A DNA stretch of 64,000 nt. Origin: Marinobacter piscis (GTDB lineage Bacteria > Pseudomonadota > Gammaproteobacteria > Pseudomonadales > Oleiphilaceae). The stretch covers positions 372,001 through 436,000 of the forward strand of contig NZ_VCGX01000002.1 of the NCBI RefSeq assembly GCF_007671655.1. The letters run 5' to 3'. Under the pieces are notes generated by a model. That model was not told the DNA's origin, searched no databases, and was given only the letters and a program-made list of their open reading frames with translations. The translations under genes were made by a program, and so were the position numbers. Positions within the stretch are counted from its first letter, which is position 1, and each line of letters begins with the position of its first letter. Positions 8,343-17,526 of the stretch are shown here, piece by piece.

Positions 8343-8789
8343 TCAGCCTCCTCCCATGCCACCAAAAAGAATGGCCAGTATAATAAGGCCGACAATCCAG
8401 CCTATGACCGCAGGCCAGAAATTAACAATTTGCGGTGCTTCGGAATCCAGAGGCTCACTGTCCTTGTCTGCACCAGACATATCCTGTTCTTCTTCCTGGA
8501 ATGTGACATCTTGCAGGCTGTGCCAGTCAAACCACTCCCCCAGAAAACCGGTAACCGGCCCCGGCAAACTGCCATTTTCTGCCATGGGTCGCAGGCGTGG
8601 CTCCAGTTGCCGGGCAATTTCCTGGCGTAAAGGCGGCTTATCGGCGGGTGGCTCGCAGAGGATTGCTTTCCAGATTCCCGCATCTTTGCTTCTGCCAGAA
8701 TCATTCAGAAGCGCTTTAACCTGAATTATTACCTCCCGGACAACCTGGTTCTCAGTCGTATCAAGCTCCCTCTCTGTGGAGTTTGTCAT
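8343..8789 (-). CDS. Hypothetical C-terminally membrane-anchored protein
   Basis: I do not recognise this 148-residue protein. It has a charged, soluble N-terminal 120 residues, an acidic linker (EEEQDMSGADKDSEPLDSEA), and a single hydrophobic helix at residues 122-143 followed by a glycine tail (FGGMGGG), so it should be tail-anchored with the body in the cytosol. ATG at 8789 is chosen because GGGGGAG lies 10 bases upstream; the frame is open back to 8849. It is convergent with the transporter and divergent from the TonB receptor. Confidence 0.6.
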   Translation of the reverse strand: MTNSTERELDTTENQVVREVIIQVKALLNDSGRSKDAGIWKAILCEPPADKPPLRQEIARQLEPRLRPMAENGSLPGPVTGFLGEWFDWHSLQDVTFQEEEQDMSGADKDSEPLDSEAPQIVNFWPAVIGWIVGLIILAILFGGMGGG

Positions 8790-8918
8790 ATCAGGCGTAC
8801 TCCCCCGTGCATTCATTACATTTTTGAGAGACAAACGGCATGTAGTCAACTACGATAGTAAGGACATCAAAAACAACAACTGTTTCAACCGTTATGCGTT
8901 GATTATAGAACGACACCC

Positions 8919-11063
8919 ATGCCAGTTACGAATTTTGCTGTGAATCTGCCTGTTGTCCGCTCCTGCTGCACCGCCGCTCTGAGCGCTGTTTTATGTGTAT
9001 GGGTAATATTTACCCCCGCAGCCGACGCCACGCCGGCTTCCGCCCCGGGCCAGGAAGCTGTGGAATTGTATGGCGCCACTGCTGACGTACCGGAAGTACT
9101 TACCACTGCCCGCCTCCGGCAGTCGAAAACCCGCGTCCCCGGAACAACGACCATTATTGAAGGCGAAATGATCCGGGATCTGGGTGTCATGAGCCTCGTT
9201 GAAGTATTTCGTCTGGTTCCGGGGATGGTTGTGGCAAATGTTGGCAGTAATAAACCGGTGACGACCTATCACGGCACGGTACACTATGAGCAGCGCCGCA
9301 TGCAGGTGCTGGTGGATGGTCGCACAGCCTATCGTACAACCTTGTCTGACATGGACTGGCACACCATGCCGGTGCCTCTGGAAACCATTGAACGAATCGA
9401 AGTCAGCCGGGGGCCTAACTCGGCAGCTTACGGGATCAACGCTTTTCTGGGGACCATCAATATTATTACCCGTCACCCTGCAGATACTGCAGGTGCAGAG
9501 GTTCGGGTTGCCACTGGCTCCAGGGGTTACCTGCGTACCTTTGGATCCGTTGGCAATACCAGCGAACACCATGATTGGCGCCTGGCTTATGAAAAGCGAC
9601 AGTTTGATGGGTTCGACTTTCAGATTAAAGATGGCCGCGAGATTCCCTTCCACAATGGTCACGACATAAACACCTTTAATTATGACTCCAACCTGAGGAT
9701 CAAACCCGGAATTGATGCTGATATCCGTGCAGGTGTTGTGGATGGCACAGATGAGGAGGACCCATACAAAAGCAGTGAGCCCCCGGCCATTGAAAACCCC
9801 GACATTGATGTCCGGGATTATTATCTGCAGACACAACTGAACTTTACCCCGTCAAAAACCCATTTTTTTCACCTGCAGGTGAGCTTCAAAAACTACGATC
9901 GCAGACAGCGCTGGCCCATTTCTGTTCCGGAATCGGCGATTCATTGTCTGGAAGACCCACAGGCCTGCAATAACAGTGGTGGAGCACCCGTTATTATTGA
10001 CGTGAATGCTGACTATGAGGACTCACGGCTGGAGTTCGAATTACAGGACACACTGTTGATAAGCGAAGACCTGAAACTGGTGAGTGGACTGGGCTATCGG
10101 GAAAACACCTTTCGCTCCGAGACCTATTTTAATGGCCGGGATAACAGTTACCAGTCCCGGTTATTCGGCAATATTGAATACTCCCCTGTTAACTGGCTTA
10201 CGCTCAATGGCGGTGGTAACTGGGAACAAACGACAACAACAGATGAAGGATACTTCTCCCCCCGCGTTGCAGCCAATGTTATTTTCACCAGAAACCACGC
10301 CGTACGATTTGTCTATTCCCGCGCAGTCAGAACGCCCGATGAATTTGAACAAAACCCGGACTACGGCTACACCCTGCGTAATATACGCCCGGCCCAGTAC
10401 AAAAAACATGAAGGCTTAAGGGTGAACAGCGAAGACATCATGCCGCCCGGCACTTACCACACGCTTAACAGAACACTTGAAAAAGAAACCATAACATCTC
10501 GTGAAATCAGTTATTTTGGCCAGTTCCCCATGAGCCGCGGCCAGTTCACTCTGGAGGTGCGGGCGTTCAAAGACGAACTCAGGGATATGATCAGCGGCAT
10601 TATCCGCTTTGATCGCTGGACAATTGATAACAACGTGGGCGTGGATCAGCAAGGCGCTGAAGTTGAAGCTGCCCTGGAATATCCGGGAACCACCGTCAGA
10701 GCCAGTTATGGCTATCTTGACCAGGAAGGCTGGTACACAGGTGTCGATTCAGCTGCGGATCAACAGAAAAAAGTGGACCTTCTGGCACGCCTCTCAGCAA
10801 GGCACTCTGGCAGTCTGGTTGTTATTAAGGACCTGCCCTTGGGTGTGAAAGCATCAACGGCTTACTACTGGGTGGATCAGCTTAAAGATACCCGCTTTGA
10901 GCGACTGGATCTTCGTCTGGCGAAACGTATTTTTCAGCCACGGTACACGGTGGAACTGGCCGCAACCCTGCAGCATTATCTTGATACCGACCCTTTTATG
11001 AGTCGTGATAATAACATTAAAGACCAAAACCAGTTCTTTCTGGAAGCGGGCGTTCGCTTCTGA
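8919..11063 (+). CDS. TonB-dependent outer-membrane receptor
   Basis: This 714-residue protein has a signal peptide (cleavage near ATPASA, residue 40), a plug domain with RVPGTTTIIEGEMIRDLG and LVDGRTAYR, then a beta barrel from about residue 180 ending in FLEAGVRF, the C-terminal Phe expected for Bam-dependent insertion. The plug motif IERIEVSRGPNSAAYG is typical. It should import a ligand too large for porins, powered by TonB. It opens a three-gene unit with a periplasmic binding protein and a sensor kinase-like protein, so it may sense as well as import. No Fur box or other clue to the ligand was recognised. Confidence 0.9.
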   Translation: MPVTNFAVNLPVVRSCCTAALSAVLCVWVIFTPAADATPASAPGQEAVELYGATADVPEVLTTARLRQSKTRVPGTTTIIEGEMIRDLGVMSLVEVFRLVPGMVVANVGSNKPVTTYHGTVHYEQRRMQVLVDGRTAYRTTLSDMDWHTMPVPLETIERIEVSRGPNSAAYGINAFLGTINIITRHPADTAGAEVRVATGSRGYLRTFGSVGNTSEHHDWRLAYEKRQFDGFDFQIKDGREIPFHNGHDINTFNYDSNLRIKPGIDADIRAGVVDGTDEEDPYKSSEPPAIENPDIDVRDYYLQTQLNFTPSKTHFFHLQVSFKNYDRRQRWPISVPESAIHCLEDPQACNNSGGAPVIIDVNADYEDSRLEFELQDTLLISEDLKLVSGLGYRENTFRSETYFNGRDNSYQSRLFGNIEYSPVNWLTLNGGGNWEQTTTTDEGYFSPRVAANVIFTRNHAVRFVYSRAVRTPDEFEQNPDYGYTLRNIRPAQYKKHEGLRVNSEDIMPPGTYHTLNRTLEKETITSREISYFGQFPMSRGQFTLEVRAFKDELRDMISGIIRFDRWTIDNNVGVDQQGAEVEAALEYPGTTVRASYGYLDQEGWYTGVDSAADQQKKVDLLARLSARHSGSLVVIKDLPLGVKASTAYYWVDQLKDTRFERLDLRLAKRIFQPRYTVELAATLQHYLDTDPFMSRDNNIKDQNQFFLEAGVRF

Positions 11064-11098
11064 ACTCTGATCAAGGAAGGTTTCGGACCCGGGATGGT

Positions 11099-12034
11099 AT
11101 GAAAAATATTACCGTTTTCATAATCTGCATGATTATCACAGCAATCATGCCCGGCGGATACCCCGCCGCCCTGGCGAAGGACGGTAAGCCCACCCCTGTG
11201 TACGTCGTTGGCTCTGGTAACCTTATTCTCGATCAACATGTACAGACACTGCTGGAACAAGAGTTGGGTAACAGCAGCATCCTGATTCCCATTGAAGATA
11301 AACAGGCAAGCCTTACTGAAGACATTCCTATTGTCACGATAGGAGCGGGAGCGTTTTCACGAATTCAGAAAATCAGCCGCAACGCCCCTGTACTCGCTCT
11401 ACTGGTGGATCAGGACTTCCTGGAGGAGTTCATTTACCGTTCCCCGGGCCGGGTTTCCGGGGTTTACCATAACGTACCACTCCTGCACCAGGCGTTGATC
11501 GGTAAAGCTATTCTGCCTCAGGCAACGCGGATTGCACTGGTTTCAACAACTGCCAGTGCCGATCTTTACAGCGCGCTCCTTGATCAGCTTGCGGAATATA
11601 GCCTGGAGGCCCGGCTGTTCGTCGCAGACACGCCGCAGCAGCTTATTCCCGCACTCAACAGAGCGTTAAGTTACGGCGATTTTCTATTGGCAGCACCGGA
11701 TACCAGTACCTACAACCCACAAACCATAAAGCATGTTTTGCTGACCACGTATCGCCGGAACCGCATTGTTATCGGCCCGAGCCAGGCATACGTGAAAGCC
11801 GGAGCCCTCGCCTCAGGCTATGCACCTTATCCTGCCATGGCCCGAATGGCTGCAACCTACCTGAACGTTTTTAATGAAACCGGGCAATTCCCTGAGCCGG
11901 ATTATCCAGCAGAGTTCCGGGTTTCAGTTAACCGACAGGTTGCGCGCTCACTGAATATACCTATCGCAACCCGGGAACACATCCAGAAAACCGTAGAACT
12001 CTGGTTGACGCAATCAGGGGAGAGCAGGCAATGA
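11099..12034 (+). CDS. Periplasmic binding protein of the TrpX-like ABC substrate-binding family
   Basis: This 311-residue exported protein (hydrophobic signal, residues 1-26) has the two-lobed ABC sub_bind architecture; SGVYHNVPLLHQALIGKAIL and TRIALVSTTASADLYSALL match the lobe-switch region of that family. No ABC permease or ATPase lies nearby. Instead the gene overlaps the kinase-like gene by four bases (ATGA). It probably passes ligand occupancy to the membrane sensor instead of feeding a transporter. The final codons have no obvious lipoprotein or anchor signal. Confidence 0.75.
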   Translation: MKNITVFIICMIITAIMPGGYPAALAKDGKPTPVYVVGSGNLILDQHVQTLLEQELGNSSILIPIEDKQASLTEDIPIVTIGAGAFSRIQKISRNAPVLALLVDQDFLEEFIYRSPGRVSGVYHNVPLLHQALIGKAILPQATRIALVSTTASADLYSALLDQLAEYSLEARLFVADTPQQLIPALNRALSYGDFLLAAPDTSTYNPQTIKHVLLTTYRRNRIVIGPSQAYVKAGALASGYAPYPAMARMAATYLNVFNETGQFPEPDYPAEFRVSVNRQVARSLNIPIATREHIQKTVELWLTQSGESRQ

Positions 12035-13557
12035 GTAAGCGTTACAAAGCTCCGTCGATGTCACGCCGGCTTTTATACCTGGGTGCCGTACCTTCTATCG
12101 TAATGTTCGTTGCGCTTATGGGCTTTTTTACCTCAGCACGGCTTGACGATGCCCAGCGGGATCTTTCAGACACTCACCAGTTACTGGCGGACAGCCTGGC
12201 CCCATCGCTTGAGTACACCGTCGTCTCTGGCAATACCTCCGCTCTGCAGGACATACTTTCCGGGTCTGTCCGCTCCAGTAAGGCTAACTGGATCCGCGTT
12301 ATTGACGTGGCCGGGGAGCAGGTTGGAATGGCGTCCGCCGGTGGTGCCACTCCGGCTCCCAAGGCTGACGGGTTTCAGGTCTATGAGGCGGAAATCCTCC
12401 AAAAGCCTGTAACGCTGGGGGATCACAACCAGAAAACGCTGTGGTTTCAGCCCGAACAAGGCATGGGCCTGGGGGTACTGCGTGTAGGTATGGTGCAGGT
12501 TGGTGTGAGCAATAGTGTTCTTGATGAACGACGTAACGAAATCTTCTGGTCGTCCGTGGCCATGGGCCTTTTCCTACTGGTATGCACCATCGTGGTTATC
12601 AAGTACACCCTGAAGCCGGTCCTCTCCCCCATTAAGGCAGTATCCGGGCGTATCGGTCGACTGATCGAGGGCGACTATCAGGTCAACACGGTCAATCAAC
12701 GAGGCAACACCCGTGAGATCATTGCGATTGAACAACAACTCAACGAACTGGCGCAGCACCTTGAGAACCTGAGAGCATCAAGAGACCAGACACTGGCAGT
12801 TTCGGAGCAGGCGCGGGATAAAGCCGAGAGTGCCAGCAACGCCAAGTCGGACTTTCTGGCCACCATGAGTCAGGAACTGCGCATCCCCTTAACCGGGGTG
12901 CTGGCCATGATTGACCAGACAGAACAGGAACCACTCAGCCAGGAACAACAGCAACACCTGCAAACAGCCCGTCAATCCACGGAAGACCTTCTCACTGTGA
13001 TAAGCGATATTCTTGATTACGCCAGCCTGGACAGTGATGGATTGATAAGAGAATACCAGCCCTTCAATCTGCGTACACTGATCACCAACTGTGTCGCCTC
13101 ATATCGTCACGTGGCCGAGAAGCACAAACTGACTCTCAGGCTGCAGTTTTATGGCGACTGGCCAGAGGTTCCGCTTGTTTCTGGTGATGGTCCCCGGATC
13201 CGGCAGATTATTGCGTTCCTGATTGATAATGCGATTAAATTTACCAGTAACGAGATGGTGAGCGTTGAGGTAGGCTGCCTTGGGGTTGATGATAACGGTC
13301 TATGGCTCAGGTGCGCTATCAGTGATTCCGGAAGTGGCCTTGCCCACGAACAGGTTACAGATGTAGTCAGTAACGAGGAGCAGTCAGCCTCTGATGAAAC
13401 TCACCGGACTTACAATTCCGGCATGGGGCTGTCACTTGTACAGCGCCTTGTTGAGCTTCTGGGCGGGCGTGTTCAGGTCGATACCGGCCCCGGGAAGAGC
13501 GCATCTTTCTGTTTCGAGCTACCGCTGAAACACGTATCGCAAAAAGACAGTGTCTGA
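12031..13557 (+). CDS. HAMP sensor histidine kinase-like protein lacking the phospho-accepting His
   Basis: This 508-residue inner-membrane protein has TM1 at about 13-33, a periplasmic domain (34-170), TM2 (172-192), HAMP (193-246), a short coiled coil, a HisKA-like segment and a HATPase_c domain. The H-box reads ATMSQELRIPL: the catalytic His is Gln281 (codon CAG, 12871-12873). The ATP site looks intact, with N400 in FLIDNAIKFT, DSGSG at 432-436 and GMGLSL at 464-469. It may be a pseudokinase that binds ATP, or a phosphatase or dimer partner. No response regulator lies beside it, and the stop overlap with the binding-protein gene shows they work together. Confidence 0.85.
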   Translation: MSKRYKAPSMSRRLLYLGAVPSIVMFVALMGFFTSARLDDAQRDLSDTHQLLADSLAPSLEYTVVSGNTSALQDILSGSVRSSKANWIRVIDVAGEQVGMASAGGATPAPKADGFQVYEAEILQKPVTLGDHNQKTLWFQPEQGMGLGVLRVGMVQVGVSNSVLDERRNEIFWSSVAMGLFLLVCTIVVIKYTLKPVLSPIKAVSGRIGRLIEGDYQVNTVNQRGNTREIIAIEQQLNELAQHLENLRASRDQTLAVSEQARDKAESASNAKSDFLATMSQELRIPLTGVLAMIDQTEQEPLSQEQQQHLQTARQSTEDLLTVISDILDYASLDSDGLIREYQPFNLRTLITNCVASYRHVAEKHKLTLRLQFYGDWPEVPLVSGDGPRIRQIIAFLIDNAIKFTSNEMVSVEVGCLGVDDNGLWLRCAISDSGSGLAHEQVTDVVSNEEQSASDETHRTYNSGMGLSLVQRLVELLGGRVQVDTGPGKSASFCFELPLKHVSQKDSV

Positions 13558-13562
13558 AGACA

Positions 13563-13580
13563 GCGCCCTTCCCTGGGCGC
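13563..13580. terminator. Hairpin between the kinase-like gene and gor
   Basis: GCGCCC and GGGCGC form a 6-bp GC-rich stem around TTCCCT in the 33-bp gap between two convergent genes. No strong T tract follows. Confidence 0.45.
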
Positions 13581-13590
13581 CGCATATCTC

Positions 13591-14952
13591 TCAGCGAACC
13601 GGTTCCCTCATGGTTACAAACTCCTCGGCTGAGGTCGGATGTATCCCCATAGTCGCGTCAAACTGGGCCTTGGTGGCACCTGCCTTGATGGCCACAGCCA
13701 AGCCCTGAGTGATTTCACCGGCATCCAGACCTACCATATGTGCACCGAGTACACGGTCTGTTGGCTCATCAACAACAAGCTTCATCATGCAGCGCTCATC
13801 GCGGCCGCTCAGCGTGTACTTCATTGGCCGGAATTCAGTGCGGTATATTTTCAGACTGTGTCCAGCTTCCCGCGCTTCTTCTTCCGTTAACCCGACGGTT
13901 CCGATAGGTGGCTGGCAGAACACGGCGGTCGGTATGGCGGTATAATCCATTTCACCCTTGCCATCACCGAACAGGCGGCGGGACAGCACCATAGCCTGCG
14001 CCAGCGCTACCGGGGTCAGTTGCGGGGTACCAATCACATCGCCCAACGCGGTTATTGAAGGAACAGATGTCTGGAAGTAATCATCGACAACGACATGCCC
14101 TGAGGCACTAAGTTCAATACCCAGTTCGGTCAGGCCAAGACCATCTACCAGCGCCCTTCTGCCGGTTGCAGCCATAACAAGACCGGTTTCTCTTACATCG
14201 CCGTTGCTCAGTTGAACCTGATAGTGAGCGCCTTCCTCGCGTACTGACTCGATGGTTACACCAAACTCCAGGTGCACGCCTTTTTTGCGCATTTCCTGCT
14301 CTGTAAACCGGCGCACATCATCATCAAATCCACGCAGGAACAGGTCGCCCCGGTACAGTAGCGTGGTGTCGACACCCAAGCCTGCAAGAATGCCGGCAAA
14401 CTCCACAGCAATATACCCGCCACCCCACACAATGGCCTTTTCGGGCAACTGTGGCAGATAGAACATTTCATTAGAGGTAAGAACCAGGTCTTTGCCAGGA
14501 ATGTCGGGCACCACAGGCCAGCTGCCTGTGGCCACTGTAATGTGTGCGGTAGTGTATTGCTTGTCACCCACAACAATCGTATTCGGGTCTTTGATGGATG
14601 CTGTGCCTTCAATGACGGTTACGCCGGCATTCTCGAGCATGCGGCCATAAATGCCGTTAAGTCGTTCTATCTCTGCGGTTTTATTGGTAACAAGTGTGGG
14701 CCAATCAAAACTGACATCGTCCACCGGTACGTTCCAGCCATAACCCGATGCATCCTCCAGTTCGTCATTGACGCTGGCCCCGTATACAAAAAGCTTTTTG
14801 GGTACACAGCCAACGTTGACGCATGTACCGCCCAGGTAGCGGGACTCCACAACGGCTACCCGTGCACCACGCGCAGCTGAGGTGCGCGCAAGGCGAACAC
14901 CGCCGGAGCCGGCACCAATAATGATCAGATCGAAATCCTGGCTGTCAGACAC
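13591..14952 (-). CDS. gor: Glutathione-disulfide reductase
   Basis: This 453-residue FAD enzyme reduces oxidised glutathione with NADPH in the cytosol. FAD binding is shown by IIIGAGSGGVRLAR. The redox-active pair is Cys44 and Cys49 in GGTCVNVGCVPKK, the NADPH fold is WGGGYIAVEFAG, and the C-terminal dimer His438 sits in HPTSAEEFVTM. The length is normal. It is followed on the same strand, after 35 bp in upstream direction, by no obvious partner; the GNAT gene upstream may share its transcript. Confidence 0.95.
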   Translation of the reverse strand: MSDSQDFDLIIIGAGSGGVRLARTSAARGARVAVVESRYLGGTCVNVGCVPKKLFVYGASVNDELEDASGYGWNVPVDDVSFDWPTLVTNKTAEIERLNGIYGRMLENAGVTVIEGTASIKDPNTIVVGDKQYTTAHITVATGSWPVVPDIPGKDLVLTSNEMFYLPQLPEKAIVWGGGYIAVEFAGILAGLGVDTTLLYRGDLFLRGFDDDVRRFTEQEMRKKGVHLEFGVTIESVREEGAHYQVQLSNGDVRETGLVMAATGRRALVDGLGLTELGIELSASGHVVVDDYFQTSVPSITALGDVIGTPQLTPVALAQAMVLSRRLFGDGKGEMDYTAIPTAVFCQPPIGTVGLTEEEAREAGHSLKIYRTEFRPMKYTLSGRDERCMMKLVVDEPTDRVLGAHMVGLDAGEITQGLAVAIKAGATKAQFDATMGIHPTSAEEFVTMREPVR

Positions 14953-14987
14953 AGAGTCTCCTGTTGCTTTTACAATGTTAGTGTTAG

Positions 14988-15629
14988 TCAGGGGCTGGAA
15001 TGCATCTCACGGTAAAGAATATGGTCCAGTGAATCCCCTACACGCATTTTTCCAAGGCTGCGAAAGCCTTCTGATTCATAAAATGGCAGATAGCGGTTAT
15101 TGCCAGTATCCAGCACCAGGCCGCCTCCCCGTGGGTTATCTGCACAGAGACGCTGAACCGCTTTAAGCAAAAGCCGCCCATATCCCCGGTTCTGATATTT
15201 CGGGTTAACCCCCATCAAGGGCAATTGGTGGGCAAGTGGCTGTGGAAGCATGGCACGCAGCCTCCGATGATACTCCAGGTACCTGCGGGTTGAAGCAAAA
15301 CCTGCCGTCAGCACCATACGCAGGCGCCAGCCTGCCTGATTCGCCAGATTCAGCCGCAGATCCGGGTCGCCGATAAGTGCCACTGCAACCAGTGTATCAT
15401 CAACCAGTACACCCACCGCTTCCTGATCCAGATCAAAGTACAATCTGGCCAGCTCTCGGATGGTAGCCCGCACGCGCTGATCATAGCCGGGCTGACGGTG
15501 ATTAAAAAGGTATCGGAAGGTGGGCTCATTCCGGTAGGCATCATAGAGAATTGACTTCACTTCATTCAGGGCGCTGACATCCAGCCGGACAATGATCGGT
15601 TCCGGTTTGTTGTTTGTAGTGCTACTCAT
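14988..15629 (-). CDS. GNAT-family N-acetyltransferase
   Basis: This 213-residue single-domain acetyltransferase has the acetyl-CoA pyrophosphate loop QNRGYGRLLL near residue 150, preceded by the beta strand LPLMGVNPKY and followed by GGLVLDTGNNRYLPFYESEGF, the standard GNAT motif A to B arrangement. The acceptor substrate cannot be predicted. It lies between gspM and gor on the minus strand with gaps of 55 and 35 bp. Confidence 0.85.
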   Translation of the reverse strand: MSSTTNNKPEPIIVRLDVSALNEVKSILYDAYRNEPTFRYLFNHRQPGYDQRVRATIRELARLYFDLDQEAVGVLVDDTLVAVALIGDPDLRLNLANQAGWRLRMVLTAGFASTRRYLEYHRRLRAMLPQPLAHQLPLMGVNPKYQNRGYGRLLLKAVQRLCADNPRGGGLVLDTGNNRYLPFYESEGFRSLGKMRVGDSLDHILYREMHSSP

Positions 15630-15684
15630 GATTTCGCTCCTGCGATTGTCCGGGGCAGCGACCCCGGAGCCCGGTAATTCAGTG

Positions 15685-16215
15685 TCAGATAGCCAGCGTT
15701 AACCGCGCCGATACCCGGCCTGGCTTGTTTGCACGATCCAGAGCAGCCTGGTCAATCGTCACACCATGCTGATCGCTCAGCATCTCCAGCCAGGCCGCAA
15801 CTTCCGCATAAACAGCAGAATCAACCCATACCCGGATGGCATTGTCACCACTGGGTTCAAAACGCTGCAATGTCAGGCCAGACTCTCGTGCCGAGCGGGT
15901 GACCAGCCCCATCAATTCACGGCCATCGGCAGGCACTTCAGCAGAGACCGATGCCGGCCCGCCCCCATTGCTGGCCAGGCGTCTGATAGCCGGCCTGTTG
16001 GCCTGCATCCAGGCTACAAGTTCAGAAGCACTTTGCTTGCTGGTCTCGGCCCGATTGTGAAAGTCTGTTACCGGTCTCCATACTGCAAAATAGAGAAAAC
16101 CGAGAAAGACAGCAATAGCCAGTATAGTCAGGGCTTGCTGGTCACGCCTCGGTAGCTGGTCGTACTGGGCGATCAGCTTACCCGCCGCCGGTTGTTGTTT
16201 CAGTCTGGTTAACAT
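15685..16215 (-). CDS. gspM: Type II secretion protein M
   Basis: This 176-residue bitopic inner-membrane protein has a short cytosolic N-terminus, one TM helix at about 28-45 (ALTILAIAVFLGFLYFAV) and a periplasmic ferredoxin-like domain. GspM pairs with GspL in the inner-membrane platform. It is the last gene of the gspEFGHIJKLM series, 4 bp after gspL. No gspN follows. Confidence 0.88.
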   Translation of the reverse strand: MLTRLKQQPAAGKLIAQYDQLPRRDQQALTILAIAVFLGFLYFAVWRPVTDFHNRAETSKQSASELVAWMQANRPAIRRLASNGGGPASVSAEVPADGRELMGLVTRSARESGLTLQRFEPSGDNAIRVWVDSAVYAEVAAWLEMLSDQHGVTIDQAALDRANKPGRVSARLTLAI

Positions 16216-16219
16216 CAGC

Positions 16220-17524
16220 TTAGCCTCCGGATACTGTCAGACGCCCGCGAGCGCCGCTGGATTCGTTAACCACAGAGCCAATTCTGGCATTCAGTCCCTG
16301 GCCTGTCAGGCCGTTGCGTAGCGCACTCAGGCTGTCGTAGTTCTGTGCACGCACATCAACAACCAGTTCTCCACGGGACTGACTATAGTTGATGGAGTTA
16401 AATCTCACCGAGCCCGTGCTGGACACTTTCGCATACTGCTGCCCGGTATATTTCATCAGCGCAACAAAATCTGCGTCCGGCCCCTGTGTACCTGCCACCC
16501 GCAGCTGGCCTTCGATAACGCGCCTTACGTTGCCCGCATGGGTTCGCTGATCCTCCGGGAAAGCGCCGCGATATACCGACATTGCCTCTTGTTTCAGCGT
16601 TTCAGCCTGTTGCTTGTAGTAAAAACCCATACCGGCCTCCAGTGCAATCTGAACCACAAACCATACCGCTGCCACTGCAATCAGCGGCTTCCAGGGTTTC
16701 AGTGGGCTGGCTTTTCCGCCGTTGACGGAAAAGCTTCGCTGACACAGGTTGATCGGTTGGCAAAGATGGTGGTGGTGAGCGTGAGCCAACAGTTCCAGAG
16801 GCATCAGTTGCAGTGCTTCCTGGCGAACCGAAAGCCGACCCGGGACCATCAGCTGACTCAGTATGGTCTGGTGTTCTTCCAGCCCGGCCTCTGTGCCGTA
16901 AATAACTACGGGTACCTCTGCTGTCACATCCTCCGACGATGGTGTTGCCAGAGTATGGGCAAACATCTCAAGATTGGCAGACTGCATGCTCAGCCACTCA
17001 CCCCGGTCGCTGATCATCATTGCCGAGTCACCGTCCAGGCATATTGTCCAACCGCCCTCTGTTACCGGAAGCAATGCGGCGTCCGGGTAAAGGGCGTCCA
17101 GTCTGGTGTGTTGCCAGCCATTGAACAGTGCCCACCAGTGCGCCATCCGGCTCCGGTCAACGGCAGCCACCCGGTAGCCTTCCTGGCTATGCTGGCCAAG
17201 CGCCAGATGCACATCATCGATGTCCTGGGCAACCTGCTCTTCAACGGCGTAAGGCAACGCCTGATTGATAAACCGGCTTTGTCTGGCTGGAATATCAGCC
17301 AGGCAGAATACGGCTTCGTCCCCCGGAATCAGGCCTGTAAGCAAAACATCCTCAAGTCCGTTCTGGCTGAGTGTCTGCTCCACGGTACTCCGGCTATCAT
17401 TGTTTCCCTGAGCCTGAGTATCGCCTCCGGCATCATACAGTACCCAGTTGAAAAGGCAGTTTTCCCGGTTTTCTTCCGAATCCGCGTAAGGCGGCAGGGG
17501 TCGCACATAGAGGCGATAAGACAT
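16220..17524 (-). CDS. gspL: Type II secretion protein L
   Basis: This 434-residue protein has a cytosolic actin-like domain (residues 1-265) that holds the GspE ATPase at the membrane, one TM helix at about 283-303 (PLIAVAAVWFVVQIALEAG), and a periplasmic ferredoxin-like domain that pairs with GspM. Its position between gspK and gspM with 2-4 bp gaps confirms the assignment. A long antisense frame covers most of it and is a shadow. Confidence 0.88.
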   Translation of the reverse strand: MSYRLYVRPLPPYADSEENRENCLFNWVLYDAGGDTQAQGNNDSRSTVEQTLSQNGLEDVLLTGLIPGDEAVFCLADIPARQSRFINQALPYAVEEQVAQDIDDVHLALGQHSQEGYRVAAVDRSRMAHWWALFNGWQHTRLDALYPDAALLPVTEGGWTICLDGDSAMMISDRGEWLSMQSANLEMFAHTLATPSSEDVTAEVPVVIYGTEAGLEEHQTILSQLMVPGRLSVRQEALQLMPLELLAHAHHHHLCQPINLCQRSFSVNGGKASPLKPWKPLIAVAAVWFVVQIALEAGMGFYYKQQAETLKQEAMSVYRGAFPEDQRTHAGNVRRVIEGQLRVAGTQGPDADFVALMKYTGQQYAKVSSTGSVRFNSINYSQSRGELVVDVRAQNYDSLSALRNGLTGQGLNARIGSVVNESSGARGRLTVSGG

Positions 17525-17526
17525 GG

